Virus record (IMG/VR): IMGVR_UViG_3300048999_000166 | Location: 58,430 to 122,429 of that record | Source: a virus | Length of the DNA: 64,000 nt | Strand: one strand, 5' to 3' | Shown here: positions 51,714 to 59,283 of the stretch, piece by piece | Layout of the letters: each line of letters starts with the position of its first letter | Numbering within the stretch: position 1 is the stretch's first letter | Position numbers and translations under genes: made by a program | The notes under the pieces: model-generated | What the model was told of the DNA's origin: nothing | Databases searched by the model: none | Seen by the model: the letters and a program-made list of their open reading frames with translations, nothing else

Positions 51714-52583
51714 TCAGTCTCTCAGCTCCTCCAGCACGTCGCGATCGGCGTCCTCCTGCGTGATCTGCGCCTCGTAGGCGGGCTCGTCCCAGAAGATCCC
51801 GATCGCGTCGACGAACAGCTGCTGCAGGTCGACCGGGTCGAGCGCGTCGAGTTCCACCTGCACTGGCACGCGTTTGCCGCCGATGTGCCCGAAGTCGTGC
51901 GCCGCATGGATCTCCGGGTGGCGTGCGATGAAGCCGGGCGCCCGGCTGTCGGTGACCTTCCCGGCCTGCACTACGAGATCGTGCGCCTCGATCAGCTCCT
52001 CGCTCAGCCCGATTCGGATCGCCTCGTCCCAGCAGCCGGTGGTCTCGATGAACGAGCGTCCGATGTCCATCCCGGACGCATCGAAGTCTCCGGCGTAGAT
52101 CAACACGGCCTTGCGTCCATCGTCTCGGATCTCCCTCAGCACATCGCGCTCCAGCGACTCCGAGGAGTAGCCGCCCAGCGGCAGCACTGGCACCCCGAGA
52201 TCTCGGAACCACTCCTGCATCAGGCCCGCGAGCGCGTTCTTCTCCACACCCAACCACAGGCTCACCGGCTGGGTGGCCGCTCGATCGACGCGGTAGCTCC
52301 GCGCGACCCAGTCGATGGCGTCGGCCGGACTAGTCCACGCCAGCGGCTTGCGGATCGATCGACCGGCATCGAACAACGCCGGAAACTCACCGCGCCGCCT
52401 TGGCTTGGCGGTCTTCGCGGACAGCGTCTTGTAGGCCTGCTGGGTGTTGGGGATCAGCTGTTCGACGACGAGTCGGTAGAACAGCTGCCGCAAGGTGATC
52501 GGGATGTCGTAGGAGTCCACGATCTCCGCCGCTCGCGCGATGATCGGTGGCCAGTTCAGGAGTGGACTAGTCCGCGTTGTCAT
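51714..52583 (-). CDS. Topoisomerase VI-A/Spo11-like TOPRIM protein
   Basis: 289 aa. N-terminal winged-helix part with LRQLFYRLV (31-39) and a TOPRIM domain: E114 (LGVEKNALAGL), GGYSSESLERDVL, and D166-F-D168-ASG. It lacks a TopVI-B partner in the window. Such single proteins occur in phages and mobile elements. It is the only minus-strand gene in a 23-kb plus-strand block. Confidence 0.8.
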   Translation of the reverse strand: MTTRTSPLLNWPPIIARAAEIVDSYDIPITLRQLFYRLVVEQLIPNTQQAYKTLSAKTAKPRRRGEFPALFDAGRSIRKPLAWTSPADAIDWVARSYRVDRAATQPVSLWLGVEKNALAGLMQEWFRDLGVPVLPLGGYSSESLERDVLREIRDDGRKAVLIYAGDFDASGMDIGRSFIETTGCWDEAIRIGLSEELIEAHDLVVQAGKVTDSRAPGFIARHPEIHAAHDFGHIGGKRVPVQVELDALDPVDLQQLFVDAIGIFWDEPAYEAQITQEDADRDVLEELRD

Positions 52584-52748
52584 GCCGCCAGTATGCGCTA
52601 GGTGACTGGCTGGCCGCCAGTACCCGTTCTCTATCTAGCCTGGTGTGCGATCTGGAAGACTGCCTTGCGAAATACGGAGATATTCTGCTACCTTGTGTTG
52701 ACGCCCAGGAAAGTAGACGGGCTACACACACACAAAGGAGCAAGTTCA
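52584..52748 (+). promoter_or_regulatory. Leader of the ParB-like gene pair
   Basis: TTGACG at 52698-52703 with a possible TACACA -10 about 25 bases downstream is a weak promoter match. AAAGGAG precedes GTG 52749. The divergent TOPRIM gene starts at 52583, so its promoter is also here. Confidence 0.4.
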
Positions 52749-53732
52749 GTGGCTACACACATCACCGACCACAACAAGCTGCCCGACGAGGCTCGCCAGA
52801 CCGCCAACCTGATCAAGCGTCTCGGTTTCGACTGGGCGCTCGACCAGCGCTACCCCACCCCCGACGTCAGCAAGCGCGTCCAGGTCAGGCAGATCGCGCA
52901 CTACGCGCCGCCCGCGGAAGTCACGAAGTACGCGGCCGCGATGGCCCGCAACGACGCCTTCCCGCCCATCGTCGTGACCAAGGACGGATACCTGCTCGAC
53001 GGCAACACCCGCGCGGAGGCCGCCCGGCGCAACAAGTACCCGACGCTGCCGGCCTTCATCCTGGACAGGGAGTACGAGGGCGCCAACGACGCGGTACTGC
53101 GTCGGATGCACCTGCTCGGGGCGGGCTTCAACGTCCGCAACGGTCGCGGCATCGACCGGGCCGAGCAGATGAGCGCGGTTCTCGCGGTGGGCACCGGCAC
53201 CGACTACGACGCGAGCCGCATCGCGGCCCTGCTCGGGGTGTCGGCGGGCTTCGTCAACGGTGTGCTGTCCGAGCAGAAGGCCCGTGAACGCGCGGAGCGC
53301 ATCGGGGTGCACGTCAACGGTTCGGTGCCGTCGAGTCAGCTGCGTCGCCTGGGCCAGTCCGGGCTCAACGATGAGCCGTTCGTGGCCCTGCTCAAGCTCG
53401 CCCAGGATGCGGGACTCTCGGTCGGGGAGATCAACGAACTGATCAAGAAGGTCAAGGACGCCGGCAGCGACGCCGCCGCCCTTGAGCTGCTCTCGAAGGT
53501 CCGCGACGACCGCAAGGAGCAGATCGCGGAGTACTCCGCGATCGGTAAGTCACGTCCGGCGCACAGCTCGCAGCTGCGCCAGCGGCTTGGCTTCGTGCTG
53601 GGCTACGAGGACAATGCACGCGCCCTGGTGGAGCTGAACCCCACCCTGGCCGACACCCACACCGATGTGCTGACCCGGGCGATCGCGGTACTGACCGCCG
53701 CGCGGGCCTTCCAGGAAGAGAAGAAGGACTGA
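52749..53732 (+). CDS. ParB-like protein 3
   Basis: 327 aa from GTG 52749. ParB domain with YLLDGNTRAEAARRNKYPTL (DGNTR in place of DGxRR) and a HTH region (YDASRIAALLGVSAGFVNGV). Long helical C-terminus. Followed two bases later by ParB-like protein 4. Confidence 0.85.
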   Translation: MATHITDHNKLPDEARQTANLIKRLGFDWALDQRYPTPDVSKRVQVRQIAHYAPPAEVTKYAAAMARNDAFPPIVVTKDGYLLDGNTRAEAARRNKYPTLPAFILDREYEGANDAVLRRMHLLGAGFNVRNGRGIDRAEQMSAVLAVGTGTDYDASRIAALLGVSAGFVNGVLSEQKARERAERIGVHVNGSVPSSQLRRLGQSGLNDEPFVALLKLAQDAGLSVGEINELIKKVKDAGSDAAALELLSKVRDDRKEQIAEYSAIGKSRPAHSSQLRQRLGFVLGYEDNARALVELNPTLADTHTDVLTRAIAVLTAARAFQEEKKD

Positions 53733-53734
53733 CC

Positions 53735-55258
53735 ATGGCACAGCCCACCATCGCGGCCGCCCGGGTTAGCCGACTCACCGGACGCGGTCGTAATGACGAC
53801 CGCGGTGGTGGGCTGGCCCTGGTTGAGCTGTTCGAACCCATCCTGCGCACCCTCCACGAGAAGGGTGACGCCTCCGAGGAGACCCTCATCGCGGCTGTTC
53901 GCTCCGGGCAGCTCGGTCAGAAGACCGCCCGGCTGCAGGCCATCTACGACAGCGCGAACCCCTGGTCGGCGTTCATCACCGACGCGCTGGAGCAGCTCAT
54001 CGCCCGGGGATTTGTGACCGCGTACGCCTCCGGGCGCTACGCGGTCACCCCGAAGTTCTCCCCCGGCAAGGCGCTGACCGTGATCACCGCCGGTGGCGGA
54101 CAGCAGCCGGTCCGAGTCACCGTCCACACCGACGAGCAGCGCGCTGAGCGTGCCGGTGAAGCGACCTCGATGTACATCACGGAGCTGGCCAGCGAGCTGG
54201 ACGCGCGCCGCGGCGGCATCCGCCCGCTCGATCTGCGGCGCGTCGAGGAGCTGACCGCCTCGATGGACGCGTTCGGGTTCCGCAAGGAGTCGATCTTCAA
54301 CATCCTCAAGGACCAGCACGGGCGCGTACTCGATGGCCGCCACCGAATCGCCGCGGCGGAGAAGCTCGGCATCGAGTGGGACAACAAGCTCTACGTGCAG
54401 ACGGTCAAGGTCGCCGATGACCGGGAGGCGCTCGCGCTGACCTGGACGGCCAACGTCGGGCAGGCGGGCTGGACAAAGTCTGATCTTGATCGCATCACCC
54501 GCGCGCTCGGCGGAGAGTCTCCGGCGACGGTGCTCGGCATCAGGGTGCAGATCCGCAACCTGCTGCTCGACCGACTCGGTCGCGTGTCCGACCGTGAGGT
54601 CGCTCGGCTCGTCGGGTGCTCGGCCACCACGGTCGGGGCCTACCGCTCCGAGATGGAGGTGGCCGGCGACCTCGTCCCGTATGACCCAGAGGGGGAGAAG
54701 CGAGCCGCCATCCGCGCTGAGATCGAACGCGACCCAGAGGCGAGTGACTACTCGATCGGGAAGACGTTGGACGTCTCGCAGAACACGGTGAAGGCGGTTC
54801 GAGTACTTCAAGCTGTCCAGTCTGGACAGACTGAAGTACTCGAACCGGAGTCCGCCTCCGTGCCCGAGCCCGCCGCGCCCGCGAAGCCGTGGTCGAAGGC
54901 GCAGCTGATCGACAGAGAGTTGCTCGCGGACCCGGACCGCTCCGACAAGGAGATCGCGGCTCACCTGGGCTTCGAGGGCCCGAGGGCCAGCAGCTCGGTG
55001 TGGCGTCGGCGCAAGAAGCTCGAAGGCCAAGACCCGTACAACGGCTCGATCGAGGGCCCCAGGCCGAAGCCTGAGCCCGTCAAGGAGGTGTCGGCACCCG
55101 AACCTACCCCGGCCTCTCCGGACTCGCTGGAGCTGGCCTGGACCGAGGACGCGCGCGTGCTGGCCGCGCAGCTCTCGGCGTGGATGACGAACGAGAACGT
55201 GCTGCTAGAGCTGGGTACGCGTCTCGTCACCACCGCCCGACGGAGGGGCGCGAGCTGA
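53735..55258 (+). CDS. ParB-like protein 4, with internal palindrome
   Basis: 507 aa. Residues 30-110 look like a winged-helix domain; D200-GRHR204 (RVLDGRHRIAAAEKLGIE) is the ParB motif; further HTH-like segments at ~288 (VSDREVARLVGCSATTVGAY) and ~335 (ASDYSIGKTLDVSQNTVKAV), and a third near 410 (SDKEIAAHLGF). Codons ~354-371 (LQAVQSGQTEVLEPE) are a near-perfect palindrome in DNA. Likely a DNA-binding regulator or replication accessory. Confidence 0.85.
   Translation: MAQPTIAAARVSRLTGRGRNDDRGGGLALVELFEPILRTLHEKGDASEETLIAAVRSGQLGQKTARLQAIYDSANPWSAFITDALEQLIARGFVTAYASGRYAVTPKFSPGKALTVITAGGGQQPVRVTVHTDEQRAERAGEATSMYITELASELDARRGGIRPLDLRRVEELTASMDAFGFRKESIFNILKDQHGRVLDGRHRIAAAEKLGIEWDNKLYVQTVKVADDREALALTWTANVGQAGWTKSDLDRITRALGGESPATVLGIRVQIRNLLLDRLGRVSDREVARLVGCSATTVGAYRSEMEVAGDLVPYDPEGEKRAAIRAEIERDPEASDYSIGKTLDVSQNTVKAVRVLQAVQSGQTEVLEPESASVPEPAAPAKPWSKAQLIDRELLADPDRSDKEIAAHLGFEGPRASSSVWRRRKKLEGQDPYNGSIEGPRPKPEPVKEVSAPEPTPASPDSLELAWTEDARVLAAQLSAWMTNENVLLELGTRLVTTARRRGAS
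54796..54846. repeat. 51-bp near-perfect palindrome inside the ParB-like gene
   Basis: Arms GGTTCGAGTACTTCA and TGAAGTACTCGAACC are exact complements, around CTGTCCAG-T-CTGGACAG. Only two pairs in the whole site mismatch. Core and inner flanks match the intergenic site at 35989-36027. Confidence 0.92.
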
Positions 55259-55320
55259 ACGAGCGGGGGAGCGTTAAGATCGGCGTGAAGTTGCCGCATC
55301 TCAAGCGCTCCCCCGCTCGT
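55259..55320 (+). terminator. Terminator-like hairpin after the ParB pair
   Basis: ACGAGCGGGGGAGCG pairs exactly with CGCTCCCCCGCTCGT across a 32-nt loop that contains an inner GATCGGC/GCCGCATC stem; TTTG follows. The large structured loop is unlike ordinary terminators. Confidence 0.6.
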
Positions 55321-55354
55321 TTGAGCATGTAAGTCCCCAGCCTCGGAGTTCCCT

Positions 55355-55600
55355 ATGTCAGCAGTTCCCCCGCTCCCCGCGCACCTGCTCTACCAGGCCG
55401 ATCAAGCCCGCGCTCTCGTGGACGACTCCGTCTCCCGGATGCTCGCCGAGATGCGCGAAGACCTCACCCGCCTCGACCCAACCACCCTGTGGTGGGCGAT
55501 GGCGCACACCTGGTCGCACAACAACAGCAAGCACGAGCTGGCCACCGCGTTGGCCGCGGCGATGATGCGCCTCGCCCAGCAGCAGCCGCGGGAGAACTAG
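55355..55600 (+). CDS. 81-aa helical protein
   Basis: AHLLYQADQARALVDDSVSR, RLDPTTLWWAMAHTWSHNNS: helical with conserved-looking WWAMAHTW. Unknown function. Confidence 0.6.
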   Translation: MSAVPPLPAHLLYQADQARALVDDSVSRMLAEMREDLTRLDPTTLWWAMAHTWSHNNSKHELATALAAAMMRLAQQQPREN

Positions 55601-55681
55601 GTGCGCGCTCCGTGCGAGTGCGCGACGCTGTGCGATGGCTGTCGCGCTGACCTAGAAGACCTCAAGAGCAAGGAGGACTGA
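55601..55681 (+). CDS. 26-aa Cys-rich mini-protein
   Basis: GTG 55601 follows the previous stop at once, with GGGAG six bases upstream. VRAPCECATLCDGCRADLED has CEC and CDGC pairs enough for one zinc ion. Confidence 0.5.
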   Translation: MRAPCECATLCDGCRADLEDLKSKED

Positions 55682-55683
55682 CC

Positions 55684-55974
55684 ATGCCCGCGGATCTTGG
55701 ACCTTACCTACAGCCTTTCGGCATGCGATTCGACGCCGGGAGGTACCTCGAACAGTTCGAACGCATCGTCTGGACGGCGCACCGCAACGAGCGCAACCAG
55801 CTCGTGCTGACCGGCGCGCCCACCTACCCGGGCAAGTACGTGATCGCCAGGATCCCGGACGCTCCGAGAAACCCTCCCGCGCCCACCGCTGACACTCCCC
55901 CGACGGTCACGGTCGATGTCCGGCACTCCACGGACGGCACGAACTGGACCGACCTCATCACCTTCGCGGAGTGA
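55684..55974 (+). CDS. 96-aa protein, unknown function
   Basis: AAGGAGG upstream. MPADLGPYLQPFGMRFDAGR, FERIVWTAHRNERNQL, and a beta-rich C-terminus (TVTVDVRHSTDGTNWTDL). Not recognised. Confidence 0.6.
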   Translation: MPADLGPYLQPFGMRFDAGRYLEQFERIVWTAHRNERNQLVLTGAPTYPGKYVIARIPDAPRNPPAPTADTPPTVTVDVRHSTDGTNWTDLITFAE

Positions 55975-55977
55975 GAC

Positions 55978-56241
55978 GTGGACCGCGAGGAGATGAGACC
56001 GCGCTCCGACGATGAGATGTCGCACGACGACGAGGAGTGGTCGAAGGCTGGGCGCTCCCCGGAGTTCGCGCGCATCTCGCTGATCAACCAGACCTATAAG
56101 GCCGGGTTCAAGACCATCGAGGAGTGGTTGGCGAGCCTGCCTGAGGAGCGTCAGTCCAAGTGGCGCAAGGTCTACGAGACCCCGCTGCCCAAGCGACGCG
56201 GTCGCCCACGCAAACCGAAGCGAGAGGACCGACCGTGGTGA
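55978..56241 (+). CDS. 87-aa AT-hook protein
   Basis: GTG 55978. Acidic N-terminus (DREEMRPRSDDEMSHDDEEW), helical centre, and a C-terminal AT-hook KRRGRPRKPKR (~72-82) for minor-groove binding. Together with Lsr2 it gives the phage two AT-rich-DNA binders. Confidence 0.75.
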   Translation: MDREEMRPRSDDEMSHDDEEWSKAGRSPEFARISLINQTYKAGFKTIEEWLASLPEERQSKWRKVYETPLPKRRGRPRKPKREDRPW

Positions 56242-56519
56242 ACCCCTGGCCCGGCTATCTGTTCACCCGCGCGGACTGCCCGGAGATCCACCGAGGTCCG
56301 GAGGGCCCCAACGAGGACTTCGGGGCGTGCCCGCAGTGCGGCTCGATCAGCTGGGAGCTACGACCGGAGGGCCAGACCTACGGCCACCACCTGCCCGACT
56401 GCTCGCTGCCCAGCCGGCACGAGCGCTACTGCGTGGGCGGCGGCAGTGGTCACGCCCCGGCCGCGCTCATCCGCGGCTACTGGCCCGGCGACCACGCGGC
56501 GCTCGATGACAGTCTCTAG
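56238..56519 (+). CDS. 93-aa zinc protein
   Basis: GTG 56238 in a GTGA overlap. ADCPEIHRG, GACPQCGSISWEL, HLPDCSLPSRH, RYCVGGG: multiple Cys/His pairs. Overlaps the next gene by 14 bp. Confidence 0.6.
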   Translation: MNPWPGYLFTRADCPEIHRGPEGPNEDFGACPQCGSISWELRPEGQTYGHHLPDCSLPSRHERYCVGGGSGHAPAALIRGYWPGDHAALDDSL

Positions 56520-56889
56520 CGCCAACCGGGCCACCCGCGAGCTGCACATGGCGCTCGCTATGGCGGCGCTGCGCGGCGAGATCACCGACTTCCGCTCCCG
56601 CGCCAGCGAGGGCTACGTGCAGACGTTGGTCTACATCCCGGACGCGACCGACCTGGAGACACTCGCGCACGTCAAGGAGGTCTGCCTGACCGCCTTCGAC
56701 GACATCTTCCGGACCTACGAGATCCACCCTGATACCCGACGGCCGTGGACAAATTACAACCGCAAGCTCGGGTTCGCGTTCGAGCGGCCGCTGACCGGAT
56801 GGTCGATCTGCGAGGACGGTCCCTGCTCCAGCTGTCCGCACCACCCAGACCACTGGGACGTATCGAGGAGGACAGACAAGGGGGAATAG
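56506..56889 (+). CDS. 127-aa protein with Cys tail
   Basis: Helical N-terminus (RELHMALAMAALRGEITDFR), a strand YVQTLVYIPDATDLETLAHV, and CEDGPCSSCPHHPDHW near the end. Unknown function. Confidence 0.6.
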   Translation: MTVSSANRATRELHMALAMAALRGEITDFRSRASEGYVQTLVYIPDATDLETLAHVKEVCLTAFDDIFRTYEIHPDTRRPWTNYNRKLGFAFERPLTGWSICEDGPCSSCPHHPDHWDVSRRTDKGE

Positions 56890-56891
56890 CG

Positions 56892-57137
56892 ATGACCCAC
56901 GAGTTCCACCGACCGAAGTGGCACCCGAGTTCCGAGCAGCGCTGGGAGCGCTGCCCGCTGTGCGGTAAGCGCGGCTACCCGAACCGTGCGGTGGCACGCG
57001 AGCGGCGGCGCGCGCAGATCAGGCAGTACGGAGAAAAGATCAGCGACCTGTCCGTCTACAAGTGCGACTCCGGGATGTTCCACCTCGGGCACCCGCCCGG
57101 CCACCACTACGTGAAGGAGAACCTCGATGCCGGATGA
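56892..57137 (+). CDS. 81-aa zinc protein
   Basis: RWERCPLCGKRGYPNRAVAR, KCDSGMFHLGHPPGHHY. The CP.CGKR...KC..G.FH pattern is that of a small phage zinc ribbon. Overlaps the next gene by 11 bp. Confidence 0.65.
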   Translation: MTHEFHRPKWHPSSEQRWERCPLCGKRGYPNRAVARERRRAQIRQYGEKISDLSVYKCDSGMFHLGHPPGHHYVKENLDAG

Positions 57138-57324
57138 ACTGTTCACCTGCCCGACCTGCCAGTGCCCCGGCTACGTCCACAAGATCGATGGGATGCGTGC
57201 CCTCATCGCGCACCCGGGACGGCACTACCCGTGCCGGGTGGAACCGGAGAACTACACCTCGGACATCACGCTGGTGGCGTCCGACGAGCTGACGCGCCTC
57301 GACCAGGAAATGGAGCTGAGCTGA
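57127..57324 (+). CDS. 65-aa zinc protein
   Basis: FTCPTCQCPGYVHKIDG, HPGRHYPCRVEPE. Two Cys pairs with a His-rich centre. Ends in CTGA. Confidence 0.6.
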   Translation: MPDELFTCPTCQCPGYVHKIDGMRALIAHPGRHYPCRVEPENYTSDITLVASDELTRLDQEMELS

Positions 57325-57512
57325 CCTGGGCACCGCCGCCCTTGGAGCCGTGCGAGAACTGCGGCGCGAAGGTGGCCGTGTACCCGTGGGGGTTCGAGCA
57401 GGAGAAGACACTGTGTGAGTTCGACATCCACGAAGCGTGGGATCAGTTGTTCGCCAGTTGGGGTGAGCACACCCCCGAGCAATGCCGGAACCGACGAAGG
57501 GAACGAGCATGA
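57321..57512 (+). CDS. 63-aa protein with probable CTG start
   Basis: The frame has no ATG, GTG or TTG in a suitable place. CTG 57321 overlaps the previous stop (CTGA) in the same way as the ATGA/GTGA pairs around it, and GGAG lies five bases upstream. The protein has LEPCENCGAKVAVYPW and a tail CRNRRRERA. Confidence 0.55.
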   Translation: MTWAPPPLEPCENCGAKVAVYPWGFEQEKTLCEFDIHEAWDQLFASWGEHTPEQCRNRRRERA

Positions 57513-57718
57513 CCACGCAAGAGATCATCGCCGAGCAGCTGTCGGAGATCTACGGGTTCTCCCTGGAGCAGGTGCAGGGCAGCGCGACCCTGATCGCGGA
57601 GGCGCTGAACAGCCACACGATCGATACCGTCAACCTGTCTGGACGAGAGGCGCGCGCGGACTGGCAGCGCCTGCGCGAGCTGCAGCAGGAGGCGCAGGCC
57701 GCGCTGGAGAGCGAGTGA
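57509..57718 (+). CDS. 69-aa helical protein
   Basis: ATG overlaps the previous stop. MTTQEIIAEQLSEIYGFSLE is acyl-carrier-like in pattern but lacks the DSL serine; helix LRELQQEAQAALES at the end. Confidence 0.6.
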   Translation: MTTQEIIAEQLSEIYGFSLEQVQGSATLIAEALNSHTIDTVNLSGREARADWQRLRELQQEAQAALESE

Positions 57719-58152
57719 GCGCCCCACTCCCTCTCGTGCTGTCTGAGCGCGACGTGATCCGGTTTGTCTCCAAGGTCGACGCGCCGAATGAGAATGGCTG
57801 CCGACTGTGGAATCACAGCCTGGACACCAGTGGCTACGGCCAGTTTCACCTAGCTCGCCGAACCGTTAAGTCGCACCTGGTCGCGTGGGCACTGGAGCGC
57901 GGGTCGTTCCCCTCGGGCCTGGAGCCTGACCACACGTGCAACGTGCGCAGCTGTACAGCGGTCGAGCACCTGGAATGGGTCACGCACCGAGAGAACAATC
58001 GGCGCATCGCGGAACGCTCGACCCACTGCCGCCGCGGAGAGCACGCTTGGTCAGAACCCGGCGTCGCTATCGTGCGCCCGAACGGTCGTGAATGCCGGCC
58101 CTGTCGCCTCGCTAGACGGCGCCGACGCTATGCAGAGACAGGAAGGGCCTGA
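57715..58152 (+). CDS. HNH endonuclease
   Basis: 145 aa from GTG 57715. CRLWNHSLDTSGYGQFHLA, then the HNH core LEPDHTCNVRSCTAVEHLEW and VTHRENNRR, as in phage HNH proteins with DH.C....C....HL..VT..eN. The tail (HCRRGEHAW, CRPCRLARRRRRY) is a second zinc element shared with 60740. Homing or packaging-type nicking activity is possible. Confidence 0.88.
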   Translation: MSAPLPLVLSERDVIRFVSKVDAPNENGCRLWNHSLDTSGYGQFHLARRTVKSHLVAWALERGSFPSGLEPDHTCNVRSCTAVEHLEWVTHRENNRRIAERSTHCRRGEHAWSEPGVAIVRPNGRECRPCRLARRRRRYAETGRA

Positions 58153-58406
58153 TGACCACCCCTTCGGTAGGGCGGATTTGTCATTACGTGAGCTACGGGA
58201 CGCCCGTGCAGCCAGGTGGCTCGCAGGCCTTCACCAGCGAGTGCCGAGCGGCGGTCATCACCGAGGTCGGGGAGGAGACCGGCTTCGGGGTGCTGGTCGG
58301 GCTCGCGGTGCTCAACCCGACCGGCATGTTCTTCAACCGCGGCGTCGAGCAGGACGAGGAGTCGAAGGCCGGCGGGACCTGGCACTGGCCGGAGCGGATC
58401 GACTAG
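58152..58406 (+). CDS. 84-aa conserved small phage protein
   Basis: VGRICHYVSYGTPVQPGG, CRAAVITEVGEE, VLVGLAVLNPTGMFFNRG, GGTWHWPE. The strand-rich pattern VHYVSYGTP...CRAA.ITEV is found in small actinophage and host proteins of unknown role. Confidence 0.7.
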   Translation: MTTPSVGRICHYVSYGTPVQPGGSQAFTSECRAAVITEVGEETGFGVLVGLAVLNPTGMFFNRGVEQDEESKAGGTWHWPERID

Positions 58407-58855
58407 TGGTGAAGAAGCCGAAGCGGCTCACACTCCCGATCAACATCGACTACGAGTACACCAGCCCCGATGGCGCCCACGTCGTGGTGAACATGGTGGG
58501 CGCGACGCCCGAGCAGGCGGCGGTGGTGACCTGGCTGCGCGCGGAGGAGGCCTGGCGTAGCAAGCAGGACTGGAAGAACCGCGAGCGCGAGCGGAAGCTC
58601 AAGGAGAAGCAGGCGAAGGCCGAACTCAAGCTCAAAATCAAGCGCGCCGAGGCCCAGCACAAGGTGCTGATCGAGCAGGCCACGGGCTTCCGGCGCTCGG
58701 TGCTGGAACGCCACGCTCCGCAGGAGTCCTACGGCTACGACCGTGGACTGAAATGCTCCTACTGCGATGACGGGAGCCGCTACGAGCCCGAGCGGATGCC
58801 CTTCCCGTGCGCGGAGTACCAGTTCGCCCGCGAGTGGGAAGAGGAGAACCCATGA
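58406..58855 (+). CDS. 149-aa coiled-coil protein with zinc tail
   Basis: GTG 58406 (GTG 58409 also possible). Beta-like N-terminus (LTLPINIDYEYTSPDGAHVV), Lys/Glu-rich helix (ERERKLKEKQAKAELKLKIK), CSYCDDGSRYEPERMPFPC. Unknown function. Confidence 0.6.
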   Translation: MVKKPKRLTLPINIDYEYTSPDGAHVVVNMVGATPEQAAVVTWLRAEEAWRSKQDWKNRERERKLKEKQAKAELKLKIKRAEAQHKVLIEQATGFRRSVLERHAPQESYGYDRGLKCSYCDDGSRYEPERMPFPCAEYQFAREWEEENP

Positions 58856-58941
58856 TCGGGTGCGTAGGTGTGCTCCGCGCGATTGTGCGCCCCCGCGACC
58901 TATATTGCATCGTTAGCTGTACGAACCAATTGGATTGGTGA
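58852..58941 (+). CDS. 29-aa peptide gene coupled at both ends
   Basis: ATG 58852 overlaps the previous stop (ATGA) and TGA 58939-58941 overlaps the next ATG (TGATG). Product MIGCVGVLRAIVRPRDLYC then IVSCTNQLDW. The double coupling supports translation. Confidence 0.45.
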   Translation: MIGCVGVLRAIVRPRDLYCIVSCTNQLDW

Positions 58942-59228
58942 TGGTCAGTAGATTCCGCATCACGTGGCCGCTGCTCGCTCGCTGGGGACTGGCGGTCATG
59001 ATCACCGCGTGTGCGTTGGTCGCGTTCGTCTACCTGTTCACCGACAACAGCTCGTTGGCCCGCTTCTGGACGCTGACCGCGATCGTGCTGTTGGCGCTGC
59101 GGCAGCTGCTGGTGAACAGCGACAACCTCGCGGGGCTGCACGCCCGCCTCGACACCCTCGACCGCGGGCAGGGGCAGCTGACCGAGCTATACCGACGGCG
59201 TGCCTGGGGAGAGAGGCACGAGGAGTGA
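58941..59228 (+). CDS. 95-aa two-pass membrane protein
   Basis: Segments WGLAVMITACALVAFVYLF and FWTLTAIVLLALRQLLV, then a coiled coil (LAGLHARLDTLDRGQGQL). Similar layout to 41571-41954. Confidence 0.65.
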   Translation: MVSRFRITWPLLARWGLAVMITACALVAFVYLFTDNSSLARFWTLTAIVLLALRQLLVNSDNLAGLHARLDTLDRGQGQLTELYRRRAWGERHEE

Positions 59229-59283
59229 TCTAGTACTGTCCAGACAGATCCCCCGTTCACTAAATTAGGAGCAACCAACGATC
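59229..59283 (+). promoter_or_regulatory. Operon start with half-copy of the palindrome core
   Basis: TACTGTCCAGACAG at 59233-59246 resembles the CTGTCCAG core of the 54796 and 35989 palindromes. TAAATT and TTAGGAG follow before ATG 59284. It may be an operator for a ParB-like or HTH protein. Confidence 0.45.

Noticed and set aside
54796-54846. Canonical bacterial parS site
   Set aside because: The palindrome lacks the TGTTTCACGTGAAACA consensus; at most it is a phage-specific site.
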